Shown here one piece after another: positions 11,600-23,018 of a DNA stretch of 64,000 nucleotides. Below the pieces are notes generated by a model. That model saw only the letters and a program-made list of their open reading frames with translations. It was not told the DNA's origin and searched no databases. How positions within the stretch are numbered: position 1 is the first letter of the stretch; every line of letters begins with the position of its first letter. This stretch comes from Bryoerythrophyllum caledonicum (taxonomy: Eukaryota > Streptophyta > Bryopsida > Pottiales > Pottiaceae), in assembly GCA_963971425.1 (NCBI GenBank), contig OZ020524.1, positions 20,637,022 through 20,701,021 on the forward strand, in the 5' to 3' direction. The position numbers and the translations under genes were made by a program.

Positions 11600-12560
11600 T
11601 TAACGTCCCTACAATCTCAACGGCCCAGATTAAGAGGCACTTTTAAATGAAGGGCTGAAATTCAACGACGGTCCAACAAAGGCCCTTGTTGGAAATATAC
11701 TAAACACACCATGGTCTTTGCCCAAAATGGGGTGGGTGTAGTTTGCTTTCACCCCAATACAAGACCTTATCACAACACTAAGAAGAATGATAGAGAGTAT
11801 CCTAAAATACCAATATCTGTTATGATTTTGAAACACACCAAATACAACATTATGTAACGGAAAAATTGAAGTAATAATTGTTAAGACCCCCCAAAAAAGC
11901 ATAAAGTTGTGCCGTAAAAATCCTATTCACACTAAATGGAATGATTGAAATATGTCTCATACCCTTAACTATAATCAATCACTTATTGAAGAAACTAATG
12001 TATCACTCAAGAAACTCGAAAATATAAAACTCAAACCTTAGTTCTCAATGACAACATACCTTAGCACAAAAGATAAGCTCGAAGGATCAATCTATGCAGA
12101 ATGGAAACCATGAAAGAAAATAATATATTCAATATTAGTATTAGATGAACACAAAGGATAGCACTTGAAAACACATGGGGAGGTACAAAAACAAACCCTA
12201 CACGTGCTTTTACACGCACAAGCTTCACAGGAGGCAATACCCGTTACGGATATTTTGTAGAGAAATGTGTCGCGGTAATGGGTATTTCGTAGATAAACGT
12301 GTCACGACGGACGAAGGAGCGCATGGGCTAGGGCACATGATGGGAGGGGGGAGGGTTTGTGTGTTAGCCGGTTGGGTTTCACCACCAGGCTAGCTTGGAG
12401 GGATGATTCATCCCATCAGCAACTGCCCCCTTCATCCGACAAGGGGGAACAAGGGGGTCAGTTTGGCTTGGGCACATTCCTCCTAGCTTGCCTCTTCCGG
12501 AAGCACTTTCAGGAAAACTCTCTGCTGCATAAAAACAATTTAATCCTAGCTGGTACCACT
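11600..12560. other. Non-coding AT-rich stretch with a MITE-like end
   Basis: No gene is supported. At 12440-12470 the string AACAAGGGGGTCAGTTT matches, in inverted orientation, the terminus of the small MULE-like elements at 26.0 and 60.0 kb. This suggests a worn copy of that family, but its other end could not be placed. Confidence 0.35.
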
Positions 12561-12569
12561 GTCATATTG

Positions 12570-13012
12570 GAGTTTTCCTGAAAGTCTGAGTTTTAAAGGG
12601 TGGCTACCTTGTGTCAGGCAAAAAGACCCGGTGCAACATCTTTTGAGGACCTTGTGTCTTTCTCTATTCATCAAAGCAGGGTGAGATGTAAATACGGCAA
12701 TATTTGCAGGGTGAAAGTTCTCACCCTCCATATTTTATGGGCCACGCTCATGGTGCAAGCTAATGTAACCAAATTAGTAATTTGGAGTCACCAATGCCAC
12801 CTTGCATCTTTGTTTGGACGGTGACTGTGCCTAGATGATTAACCGTGTAGCATATTGGTTGGCTGACAAAGGACCATAATTTATGGAATAAACCCAAAGT
12901 TAACCAAACCACCATGTTTCTCAAAAACATGTGGACTTTGAGGGGTACAACCAAAATCAGTATTTTGGGGTGACAGTCAGGGTTCAAAACCTGAGTACTT
13001 TCAGGAAAACTC
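12570..13012. mobile_element. MITE with GAGTTTTCCTGAAAGT termini, copy 1
   Basis: The 443-bp segment starts GAGTTTTCCTGAAAGT and ends ACTTTCAGGAAAACTC, inverted repeats of about 16 bp. A second full copy lies at 44056-44490 and is similar throughout. The flanks read TATTG on both sides here, which could be a 5-bp duplication, but copy 2 has only TA on both sides, so the superfamily is open. An extra lone terminus ACTTTCAGGAAAACTC sits at 12503-12518. There is no coding capacity. Confidence 0.7.
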
Positions 13013-13209
13013 TATTGGATCTCCTTTTCGGGAAGAGCTTTCAGAAAATTCAAATGCTAATCAAGACTTTCCAGAAACTCAGCCGGAGCATCATCAATAT
13101 GATCTATTGTTACAGAAGCTGACATGAAACAAAAATCATAGTCAAAGAATATTAGTAAACATCAAGTGGAGGATAACTATGAGGATATGAAAATCAAATG
13201 GTGGACAAC

Positions 13210-13366
13210 CGGCTTTTCCTTTTGGCCCGGGCTTTTGGCTTTTCCTTTCGGCCCGGGCTTTTGCTCGGCCTCGCCGGCCTTGGCGGGGTCTGCCTGTTGT
13301 TCTGTTCTTTCCCCCTTTTCCCTTCGCAGTAAAGGTTCCCTTTGCTTGTGTCAAAAAAAAATAAAA
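13210..13366 (+). mobile_element. Non-LTR retrotransposon tail (SINE or 5'-truncated LINE), copy 1
   Basis: A 157-bp insert ends in an A-rich tail (TGTGTCAAAAAAAAATAAAA) and is flanked by a perfect 14-bp duplication AAATGGTGGACAAC at 13196-13209 and 13367-13380. The 3' body CGCAGTAAAGGTTCCCTTTG is shared with the longer reversed copy at 19274-19532. The 5' end carries a doubled CTTTTCCTTTYGGCCCGGGC motif. Target-primed insertion explains the tail and the duplication. Too short to code. Confidence 0.8.
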
Positions 13367-13923
13367 AAATGGTGGACAACTACGAGGATATAAAAACTAC
13401 TCGTCTGGTCAGGGAAGTCAGCCAAAAGTCCTGTAGGCATGTTGATAGGGCAAGATATATCACTTGTTGCATAAGTCTACCATTTTCAGAATTTTTAAAT
13501 ATTAATCTCTACCAAATATACCGCCGATGGCAGACTGTATCGCCGAGAGCACTCGAGGTACTATTTAGAGGGACTTCTCGACATCCAGTTCTCATTCGTC
13601 ACCCTCTTCTCCTTGAAATCTTGTCGCTCTTGTTTCTCTCTGCCCGCACTCATCCTCTCTCGCTTGCGCACTCCTTTCTGCATCCTCACGAGGCGAACCG
13701 TCGTGTATGCTCTCGAAGCTGGTGACTAGCCGGACACTCTGAGGCAGTGACTGGTGCTGCGTTTTGTCTGGAATTTTCGACCGAGCTCTCGCTCGTTTGG
13801 CGGTGTCATCGTGATTCCGGCGAATTTACTCGCTGCTTGTGCTCAAGTTTCCCTGTTCAAGTTGAGGGTTTTTGTTTTCAGTCTTGTAGCAAGTTCGGTT
13901 TTGTTGCACGCGTTCGCTTCGAG

Positions 13924-16044
13924 ATGGGTGCTGAGAGTAGTCCCATCCTGTACTTGCAGATGGACCCTGAAAGTGTGCTGCGGCTGAAGGAGGAAGCCAT
14001 CAGGTTGAAGGTGGAAGCAATCGAGCTGAAGTTGGAGTCCATCGAGTTGAAGCTGGAAACAATCGATTTGAAGCTGGAAGCAGTAGATGCAGTTGAAGCG
14101 GAGGAATCACATTCTGGTCTGCCCTGTTCCTGCTCGGTTATCTGGTTTTACATGTTGTGTTATCTGCTTTGCATACGATCGGAATATGAGCGGTGCATGT
14201 AGCATTGAGCTGTAGAAGAACTGTCAGGCGAGTCTTAAGCTCTTTATATAAGGCACGAAATATGAACTTGGTGGTTGGTGTGCAAAGGTATCGGCAGAAC
14301 GAGAGCGTGTGTTGAATTGTAGTATCATAATTGTAACTTCTGATTGAGGGATGATGGTTTGGTGATAGGTACTGGTTCTGCTTCCTGTAAAGGAATAGTT
14401 GCATCCAGAGAAGATTCAATGGATGAGGAGCAGCCCGCTTCAGTGTCAGCTTTGACACGGGATCAACGAATGGATAATTTCAGAAATAACTTCTTAAAAC
14501 GGGAGGCATTTCCTCTAAGTTCTGATCTTTTCATGGACATTGTGGAAGGGTTTGATGACGATGACCAGCTGATAGTGGATGTTCGGAGTAATTTACCAGA
14601 TGGTTCAAAGTTCCTCTACGATAATTGGGGAGGGGGAACTCCTCTCCACTGGACTGTAAGAATGGAGGATCTTTATTTAGTCACCCGCATCTTGGAAGCA
14701 GGCCAAGTAGATGTCAATGCCAAGGATAAGCGGTGGAAAGCCACAACCCTCCACTGGGCCATACGGAGTGGAAACTTGGGCATCGTGAAAGCAATGTGCA
14801 CTTATCGCTTGTCATCAGGGAAGTTTGATTTGGGAGTCAAGGATAAGTGGGGGTATGATGTCCTAGAATATGCTATATGCCATGGAGAACCAAATATCTC
14901 CATGGTAATTGAGATTCTCAAAGTCAAGGACTCAATTGATGGATATGATGATCAGATGGGTATCGTGAAGGAAGTTGAGGAAATATTTCAAGAGGGTGGT
15001 ACTAGTACAGAAGTAAAGAGAGAATTTGATTCTCAACGTTAAGCCTGGTATGATAAATTAAAGAGAGAACGTACATATCTTCATTGGGCACTGAAAATGG
15101 AGTACGCAACATTGGTTGCCCATATCTTGGAAGTTGGTAAAATAGATGTGAATCGCCGAATTGACGATGGGAAGTTTAAGCATATGACACCACTATCTTA
15201 TGCAGAACGGGTTGGAAATGTGGCTGTCGTTAAGGTTATGGTCTCGAAGCACATAGAATCAAGAAATTTTGATGTGAATCATGTGGATCCACTAACAGGG
15301 TATACTGCCGTACATTGGACTGTAGTAAGTCGGTGGGAACAAAATGTGGACATGGTAAAAGAGCTCTCGACATGTGAAGCCACCATGAGATTGACAGAGG
15401 AATGCAATTATGGAAAATCTCTTCAACTAGCACATGAGCGCGATTTTAAAGACATCCAAAAGATATTGATGGAACGTGAAGAAGTGCGGCGATATGTTGA
15501 GGACCTCTATCGAGATTGTCAAGTGTATGTGGATGTTGCCAATGCTATTCTTGTAGGTGCAGCTCTCATTGCGAGCGCCACCTTTGCTTCATGGTTGCAA
15601 CCACCATTGGGCTACACGCTTGACTATGCCAATGTGCAACAAAATGTGGGATTACGAGCATTTTGGGTGTTCAATTGCCTTTCTTTCTATTTTGCAATTG
15701 CAACGTTTGTGTTCGGAGCAGGTAGTGTGTTGCCAAGGAGTGCATACCTGATCAAGGTATCAGTTTAGAAATTGCAAAAGAATCTATTGATAACCGCTAT
15801 TTTGTTAGCATGTTCGGTGTTTTTTGTGATAGTAGCGTTTGGTTTAGCTGGCTGCTTTATGTTGACCCCGATAGTGAAATTTCAATTATATATGATAATT
15901 CCTACCATTTTGGGGGGATTAGTGTGCTTGATTAGTTTAGGACTTTTTATTCAAAGCATGTGGGAAGAGATTTTAGGTAGTGACCACGTATATGCAAGGA
16001 GACATGAATGGTCGAAATTTGAAAGTGAGGTATGTGATGATTGA
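13924..16044 (+). pseudogene. Ankyrin-repeat/PGG-type membrane protein, copy 1 (two in-frame stops)
   Basis: Exon 1 (13924-14116) starts MGAESSPILYLQMDPES and then has five 7-residue repeats of the type EAIELKL. A donor at 14117 and an acceptor at 14367-14368 join in phase to exon 2 (14369-16044). Exon 2 has ankyrin repeats (GGGTPLHWTVRMEDLYLVTR, WKATTLHWAIRSGNLGIV, MTPLSYAERVGNVAVVKVM, GYTAVHWTVV) and then a PGG-like region ANAILVGAALIASATFASWL with PPLGY. Four hydrophobic helices follow, as in ACD6-like proteins that act at membranes in plant defence signalling. One frame runs the whole 1.7 kb but is cut by TAA at 15040-15042 (copy 2 has GGA there) and TAG at 15766-15768. No frameshift is seen, so inactivation is recent or the two stops separate shorter genes. 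Copy 2 is at 21.9 kb. Confidence 0.75.
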
Positions 16045-18120
16045 ATTCTTCATTCAAGGTGCATGATAAGAATGACATTTGCAATTTTGCCTTTTTTGTT
16101 AGTTCATAGAAACTTTTAGAAACTTTGAAGTTGGGAGTGCTTCGGAAGAATTCCAATACCAATTTTGAATTTTTATGCAATAAGTTGTGAATTTAAAATC
16201 ATTTACAAACTACTCTTTGTTGTTTTAAATCTTGTTCGCTAAATTGAAGGAATATTTCATATTGATATTAACACTCCAAATCACACATACAAAATGGGGC
16301 CATCATGGGTGGATCTTTAGGTAAAAAATGCTTGACTTTCAAAGTATGCTCTTTTCCAAGAACAAATGAAGCATATTTGATTGCACCAAATGTGCTCATG
16401 TCATCCACTCCATTCTAATGTATGACATAGTGGGCATTTGACATCACACGAATCTTATAATCCAAGATTTCAACATTGAAACCCAAATCACAAAAAATCA
16501 ATAATTCAATAAAAACACAAACTTGTTACTCTGCTCTACTTAGACACTAGCAACACTCACCAACTCAACGGACTTAATTTCAATTCACATACAACACTCC
16601 ACTGCAAATCTCACAGCTAATTTATTACATAGCATCTTCTAACATTTCATAAGCATCCTGTAACATTTCACAACTTATTTTGTTACATAGCATCTTGTAA
16701 CATTTTATTTTAATGAAGATGTGCCATGATGGCGGCTTTTTGGAATGATATATTCTTACATTGGACCTTTGGAAGATAAATGATGTTCTTCTACATGCAA
16801 TATGCATCACTTCAAACATGTCTAAATTTTAATATGGTTGAGCAATATCATTTTAATATGATACCATATCTAAGGATCAATTTTGGTAGTTTTTGGAAAG
16901 GAAACAACATGCTTAAAACCATTTAAAACGAATTTGTCTTTTAAGTTTACTTAAGAGAATTTCTTCAAAATTTTATGATTGAATTTGATTAGTTATTTCT
17001 TTAATTCAAAAGATTATGATTGGTTGATGAGTAAATATTCAATGTATAAGATTCTCTTTTACCAAAAATTTCTTCAACAAAGTATACATAATTATAGATT
17101 GCAAACTTTATAATGTGATCTCATGTTTATTTTGATCAACAATGTGTCTTGATGAAAATCATTCAAGCATTCAAAATATTATCAAGTATTATTATTTTAT
17201 TATCAAGTAAATGACTTTCATACCTTAACTTATTTTTTGGAAATTATGGTCACTTAATTTAATAGATGGGTTAATTATAATTGACATTAAAATATAATTA
17301 GCCTATGAAGATATTTAATGATATAAACAAATGATCCATTGGGTTTTGAATTTGCAATGTCACATGAAAAATCTTAGGATGGCTTGTGTTCTTGTTTGAG
17401 TAAACAACTTGAAATAGATGTACTAAAAGCTTCAAGAAAAGCTCCGATACAATGGTATCACTTCAAAACAACTATAATAGGTTAAATGCTATTTTAAAGA
17501 GATGCTTTTGATTTATTTAATTTTAATTTCAAAGATATCTAAACTTTTGGATTAATAAAAATAAAAACCCCTCATAATAGAAAATCAAGCTCATTGCCAC
17601 CAAATGTTGATGCAACTATCAGTAGTGTAGCATTTTGTCAAACATTGTCCAAACTATTGTTTTTTGGTTGAATGGAGGTAAATTAGGACGTTAGCATGTA
17701 CATGGTGAAACATTGATACCAATGTTAGTTTGTTTGATAATTTGGATTATCACTTTCATTTGGACACACAAGTAAAAGTGATGATAACAACAAGATCTTG
17801 GTTTTGATTTAGTTGAGTTTGGAATTGGAAGTGATACTCGTTTATCACCAACAATAATGTCAAAGATTCTTAATACTCCAAAACAAAGTTCAAGGTGCCA
17901 TTATTGATGTTGTTTTTGCAATGCAAGGATGGAAATCTTAACTTGGCAGTACAATTGCTATATTTACTTATAGAATATTTTGACAACAACATTCAACTAG
18001 AAAATTTTGAAGTAGATGAAACCAGATCAACAGCTCTACAAGCGGTTTTTTATTTTTATTTTTATGTTTCATTACTACGTTTGGATCTCTTCCTATATGA
18101 TAATTGTTGACTTATAGCTT
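16045..18120. repeat. AT-rich 3' flank of the ankyrin locus, repeated elsewhere in the window
   Basis: No gene is seen. The stretch from about 16840 to 18110 is nearly identical to 44790-46070 and more distantly matches 24410-25760 and 42280-42960; AAAACAAAGTTCAAGGTGCC and CAATGCAAGGATGGAAATC are shared landmarks. The upstream piece 16340-16440 matches 23310-23400. Thus the flank was duplicated together with the ankyrin gene and also moved without it. No termini or coding domains identify an element. Confidence 0.7.
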
Positions 18121-18399
18121 CGGGCAAAAATACCAAAAATTGCTTGTCATATGGCATTAGTGGCCAGAAAATTGAAGAAATGATAAACAAGCAGTTTCAT
18201 ACATTTAGTCATGCTATTCTATATGCTTTACAAAATAAAATCAACCATGTAGCTTTTCTTGTCAATCATGTTTTCACATTTTGTTTTGTTGATTCTGGAC
18301 CAAATTCAAAAAAATTATAGTAGCGGCAAAACTCTTCCTTGCTTTGTTATAATCTACTCGATACTCCCTTCTTGCTAAATGTTAATACATATTTTGCAT

Positions 18400-19250
18400 T
18401 CTAACAGTAAAGTACGTGACCATATATATGGTCGTTTACAGACCTTGAAAGACTAAGAAATTCCAGGTGATGTGATGTGCAGACATGAAATATAGAAACA
18501 TTGTGTGACGTGCAGACACGAATGAATGAAATATGGGTGATGTGCACTGCACAAGTTGGACGTTCTTGATTACAGACAGATATTCTATTTTCCTTCCTCT
18601 TTGTTGTTGAAGGATGATCACTCGAACTGTGGAACCTTAGTTCTGTGGAAATTGATGTGTCAAGATGATCGGCGCATTCTTTGTTGTAAAAAATATTTGG
18701 TTTCCTTCGTCGAAATTGGAGGTGGACCCTGTTGATGATGGCCTTGATCAACTTGTTCATTACATGAGGCTCAATTTTGGAGCTCGACAAGTGGATCAGA
18801 GAGTGTGATTTGTGAGCTCATTTGAACTTGGACTGATTGATTGTATACTCAGTCTGCACTTGCTACTCAACGGCACAGATTTGAATCTTATATACTTCGC
18901 TAATAAAGCACCACACACATTAGTATATTTTCGGCAGAAATGGCATTCCACGTCAAGGTCGGCATTGGTTATCACTTAGCCTCGCAGTAACTCTCAAGGA
19001 TTGACATTACAGGCTGCGAACCCCAATACCACCTCAGACTACAATCAGACACAAACTGAACTTCTGATTGGCTGGTGTAACAAAGTAACATGTCTTGTTG
19101 ACTACAATCACAGAGACCTTAATAAACAACGCGCTTGAAAATGCTAATCGAGTATTTTTCTAGAAACTCAGCTGGAGCATCACTAATATGATCTATTATT
19201 AAAGAAGCTGACAAGAAACATAAAGAATATTAGTCAAACTGGAGCACCAG
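18400..19250. repeat. Second repeated block of the ankyrin flank
   Basis: 18430-18560 carries a ~38-bp repeat around GGTGATGTGCAGACA, matching 44520-44660. 18940-19090 (CACGTCAAGGTCGGCATTGG onward) matches 46520-46640. The minus-strand frame here is repeat-driven and is not called as a gene. Confidence 0.55.
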
Positions 19251-19273
19251 TACACCAGCTCACCTGGAGATGT

Positions 19274-19532
19274 TTTTTTTTGACACAAGTAAAGGACACT
19301 TTTACTGCACGAAGAAAAAAGGACAGAGAACACCCCGCCAGGTCCGGCGAGGGCAAGGAAAGGCCTGGACCCGGTTAGTTGTTAGTGAAAATGTACATGT
19401 TAGCATTAGAGATAGCATCACTATTAATACTACTGCTGATAGTACTGCTATTAGTACTACTAGGAGTCCTCCATCTCGGGCGCTCGTCCACCAACGAAGC
19501 GAGCACATCGTTACAACACCACAGGTCTTTAA
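19274..19532 (-). mobile_element. Non-LTR retrotransposon tail (SINE or 5'-truncated LINE), copy 2
   Basis: Read on the minus strand, a 259-bp insert ends CGTGCAGTAAAAGTGTCCTT-TACTTGTGTC followed by an A run. It is flanked by a perfect 14-bp duplication TCACCTGGAGATGT at 19260-19273 and 19533-19546. It shares its 3' third with copy 1 at 13210-13366 but is longer at the 5' end, as expected of variable 5' truncation. Confidence 0.8.
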
Positions 19533-19831
19533 TCACCTGGAGATGTCTGAAACCGAGCTCCATACAGATTCCAGTATTCGAAGAAGTCTTTAGGGGTGGC
19601 CCCTAACTAGGTCGTTGGTGGATATTTACAAATTACGAGTATATAAAAACAACTCGTTTTGACGTGGAAGTCATCAAAAAACTTCTGTAGCCATGTTGAG
19701 AGCCATGTTGCCAGCGAGATCAATTACTAAATTCAAAAATCTACAATTTTCAGACTAAATTTCTACCATCTACTACCGATGGCACCGTGGTGGATGCTTT
19801 TGAAGCTACACTAAAGATCACATTTAGTGTA

Positions 19832-21472
19832 CAGTGGCAAGCACAAGTATTCGGACAGAGAGGCATCTCTCATAAATATGTCCATTGTAGCGTAATTAAT
19901 GAGTTGGTAAGATATTTTTTGAGCTTGCTTTAATTAACACACCACATGGCACCTAATTAACATTGATTCCTTTAAAATTTGACACTTGTAGAGATTATAC
20001 ATGCAAAGATCATGAAGAGGTGTGTACGACTTATTATGCTCACAAGATGTGCACACCACAATCTTCTCATTACATGTCCATTTATAAAGTTTTTTGTTGT
20101 GAATTTTTTTGTAAGATTTGGAGAGGCCCTTGGAGAGTAGCCATGGCTCCTAGAAATTTGAGAATGATCATAGAATAATTCTTGAAATGTATGAGCGAGG
20201 GAACTCATATAGAGAGATTTCAACGGTTTTGGGCATTCCTCAAAGCACTTGTTCTGACATAGTGCGAAGGTTTCCTGAGAGAAAGACCTTGAAAGACAAA
20301 GCTTCACATGGTAGACCTAGAATTCTTGATAAACGTGGTGAACGTGACGTTGTGAGGAGGTTAAATGATCCACATACTAGTATAGCTGCAACTATAGGAC
20401 GTGCATTACGATCTGAGGGTATGCGATTGAGTGATGGTACGGTGAAAAGAAGTCTTTGGAGGCAAGGGCTGAGAGCATGTGTGAAGACTAAGAAGCCACT
20501 TTTGACAAAGAAGCATCGAGCTCGTCATTTGCAGTGGGCAAAGAAGTGCAAACATGCAACTTGGGAATTTTGGAGTCATGTCATTTTTCTGATGAGTCCA
20601 AATTCAATCTTTTTGGCTTGGATGGACATCAATATTGTTGAAGAAAGTGTGGAGAGCGTCTTTTAGATCAGCAGGTACAACCTACAGTTAAATATGGGGG
20701 AGGAAGCATCATGGTTTGGGGTTGTATGAGTTGGGAAGGAGTTGGCAAACTTCATTTGATTGAAGGGAAGATGGATAAATTTGTATATTGCAAAATTTTA
20801 GAGATGGAACTTATGGGCACTATACAAACGCAAGATTTAGAAGAAGATCATGTTTTTTTTCAACACGACAATGATCCAAAACACACCGCACATTATGTTG
20901 TAGATTGGTTGTGTGCTCAAAAGTTTATCATCATTGGGCATCCTCCACAATCACCTGACCTCAATCCAATAGAACATCTTTGGAATGAAGTAGATCGTCG
21001 CATGAGAAGGTTTGAGAGGAAACCTACTAGCAAAAGTGACCTGTGGGAGAAGATTCAAGAGATTTGGTACAACATAGAGGTTGATGTTGTTAGGAAGTTG
21101 ATACGCTCTATGCCTCAAAGAGCTCTTGATGTCTACCAAGCAAAAGGTGGATATACATAGTGGTAGCGCTTGTGAGTACTTAAGAGCTAAATCATTGAGT
21201 AATAAAGTTATACTCTAACTTAATATCTTGTTTTCTATAGCTGATATACAATAAAAAGAATTCGTGCATAAAGAGTTGGACAAGCTTGTTGCACATACGA
21301 ATTATTGTGTGTTTTTCTAGTTCATACTTTCATTGAAAACTTTGTGTTTTATATTTGTTGCATCTATATGCTTTGGTGGTTATATTCTTGATTTTTAATG
21401 ACAATTCATGTGGATGTGGTAGCTAATTTTCTAAAGAAGCTTCTCTTGTACGACTATTTATGCTTGCCACTG
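19832..21472 (+). mobile_element. Tc1-like (DD34E) transposon
   Basis: The 1641-bp element starts CAGTGGCAAGCACAAGTATT and ends with the inverted TATGCTTGCCACTG, with TA on both sides (19830-19831 and 21473-21474), the standard Tc1/mariner target duplication. It contains one transposase gene, now broken. Only the outer 12-14 bases of the terminal repeats match well. Confidence 0.85.
20142..21160 (+). pseudogene. Tc1-like transposase, broken
   Basis: The N-terminal part has a paired helix-turn-helix (YERGNSYREISTVLGIPQST) and the linker motif HGRPR. The catalytic part shows all three acidic residues: SDESKFNLFG (first Asp), FFQHDNDPKHTA (second Asp) and SPDLNPIEHLWNE (Glu), with 34 residues between the last two, i.e. 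DD34E. The C-terminus is SMPQRALDVYQAKGGYT. The copy carries a frame change after MAPRNLRMIIE near 20175, another at about 20585 just before the first catalytic Asp, and an in-frame TGA near 20636 where Tc1 relatives often have Trp. Plant mariner elements are usually DD39D, so a Tc1-type DD34E element is notable. It would cut and paste DNA at TA sites. Confidence 0.85.
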
Positions 21473-21474
21473 TA

Positions 21475-21645
21475 TGTCACACTAATTGATTTATAAATGC
21501 TATAAATTTTTACTCTTGATGAATATTATTATTGACTATGTCTATAATGATGCACCTCTTTGAGTAGTATAGATAGTTGTGCTCCTAGTAAAAATATTCA
21601 TCAAGAGTAAAAAATTATAGCATTTATAAATACTTTAGTGTGACA
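21475..21645. mobile_element. Foldback MITE abutting the Tc1 element
   Basis: The segment starts TGTCACACTAATTGATTTAT and ends with the near-complement AAATACTTTAGTGTGACA; its arms of about 55 bp pair, including ATGAATATT/AATATTCAT. TA flanks both ends, and the left TA is the right TA of the Tc1 element, so one inserted at the other's border. Confidence 0.7.
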
Positions 21646-21862
21646 TACATTAAATGTGATCTTTAGTGTAGTGCCTTGTCGAAGAGTCTGAGGCAGTGAC
21701 TAGCGCGGCGTTCTGTCTAGTTTTTCGACCAGGCTCTCGCTCATTTCACGGTGTAGTTGTGATCAGGTGAGATTACTCGCTGCTTATGCTGAAGTAGCAC
21801 TGTTCAAGTTGAGCGTTTTTGTTTTTATGTTTTCATGTTTTGTATCAGACGTTCTCTTTAAA

Positions 21863-23018
21863 ATCGGTGCTGAGAGCAATCCCCATCCGGTACTTGCAGA
21901 TGGACCTTGAAGTTCTACTGCGGTTGAAAGATGAAGCCATCGGGTTGAAGGTGGAAGCCATCGAGCTGAAGCTGGAAAAAATTTATTCGAAGTTGGAAGC
22001 CGTAGATGCAGATGAAAGGCATGAATCACATTCTGGTTTGCGCTCGCCATGCTTGGTTATCTGATTTTACATGTTCGGTTACGCTTTAACCTCTTTGTAA
22101 ACAATGGGAATATGACTCTGGATTATGAGCGGTGCATGTACCATTGAGCTCTAGAAGAACTATCAGGCGAGTCTTGAGTTTGTTATAACAGACACGAAAT
22201 GTGAAGTTGTTGATCAACTGGTGTGCATAGCTCTCGGCAGAATGAGTGCGTGTCTTGAAATTGTACTATAATGAATGTAACTTCTGATTGAGTAAGGATG
22301 GTTTGGTGATAGGTACTGGTTCTGCTTCCTTAGAAGGAATAGGTGCATCCGGAGAAGATTCAATGGTTGTGGAACAGCCCGCATCAGTAGCAGCATTTAT
22401 GACATTCGAACAACGAACAAATAATATCATAAAGAACTTCTACCTATGATGGAGGATAGATTGTGCCCGGAGCGATACATCAAAGCATCGTGAGATGCTT
22501 TGATATTAATATGCTGATAAAGAGGGTCTTATTGCAGACATTGATAAAAAGGGTGTTATTGAGAAAGTTGAGAAGATACTTCGAGAGGGTGATTCCAATA
22601 CAGAAGTAGAGAGTCGCTTTGATTCTCAACGTGGAGCTTGGTATAAGAAAATTAATCCTGAAAGAGAAACATATGTTCCTTGGGCTGTGTACATGGAGGA
22701 TGTAGCATTGGTTGCCCACATCTTGGAAGCTGGAAAAATAGATGTGAATGCCACAATTGCTTCCGGTTATACACCATTGCTTGATGCAATACGGTGTAGC
22801 AATTTGGACATGGTAAACTTTATGATCACCAAGCTCATAGAATCAAGCAATTTCATCGTGAATTATGTGCATCCAGGGACAAGGTATACTGCCCTACATT
22901 GGGTTGTAGTAATTCAGAAGATGACAACATTGGCATTGTAAAAGAGCTTTTGAGATGTGAAGCCACCATGAGATTGACAGAGAAATGCAAGCATGGAAAA
23001 ACTCCTCTTCAACTTGGA
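21863..23018 (+). pseudogene. Ankyrin/PGG locus, copy 2 (degenerate)
   Basis: This is paralogous to 13924-16044. The start codon equivalent at 21863 is ATC rather than ATG. Exon 1 ends at 22035 and keeps only about three of the 7-residue EAIELKL repeats. Exon 2 begins at 22313 (TGSASLEGIGASGEDSM) and soon shows a stop and a deletion of the first ankyrin repeats. It resumes at VEKILREGDSNTEVESRFDS and YTPLLDAIRCSNLDMV, has a frame change near 22915, and ends near 23018, before any PGG or membrane region. The 5' leaders of the two copies are also alike, from GAGGCAGTGACTRG at 13742 and 21690. It is clearly non-functional. Confidence 0.8.

Larger units (their letters stand above)
19807..21671. 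mobile_element. Outer MITE split by later insertions
   Basis: CTACACTAAAGATCACATTT at about 19806-19825 and its inverted copy AAATGTGATCTTTAGTGTAG at about 21653-21672 flank the Tc1 transposon and a second MITE. Removing the insertions would leave a short palindromic element, so these look like the two arms of a host MITE. The arm boundaries are approximate. Confidence 0.5.

Noticed and set aside
13142-13393. Overlapping 60-75 codon frames rich in Gly/Arg/Lys
   Set aside because: They are explained by the retrotransposon tail at 13210-13366.
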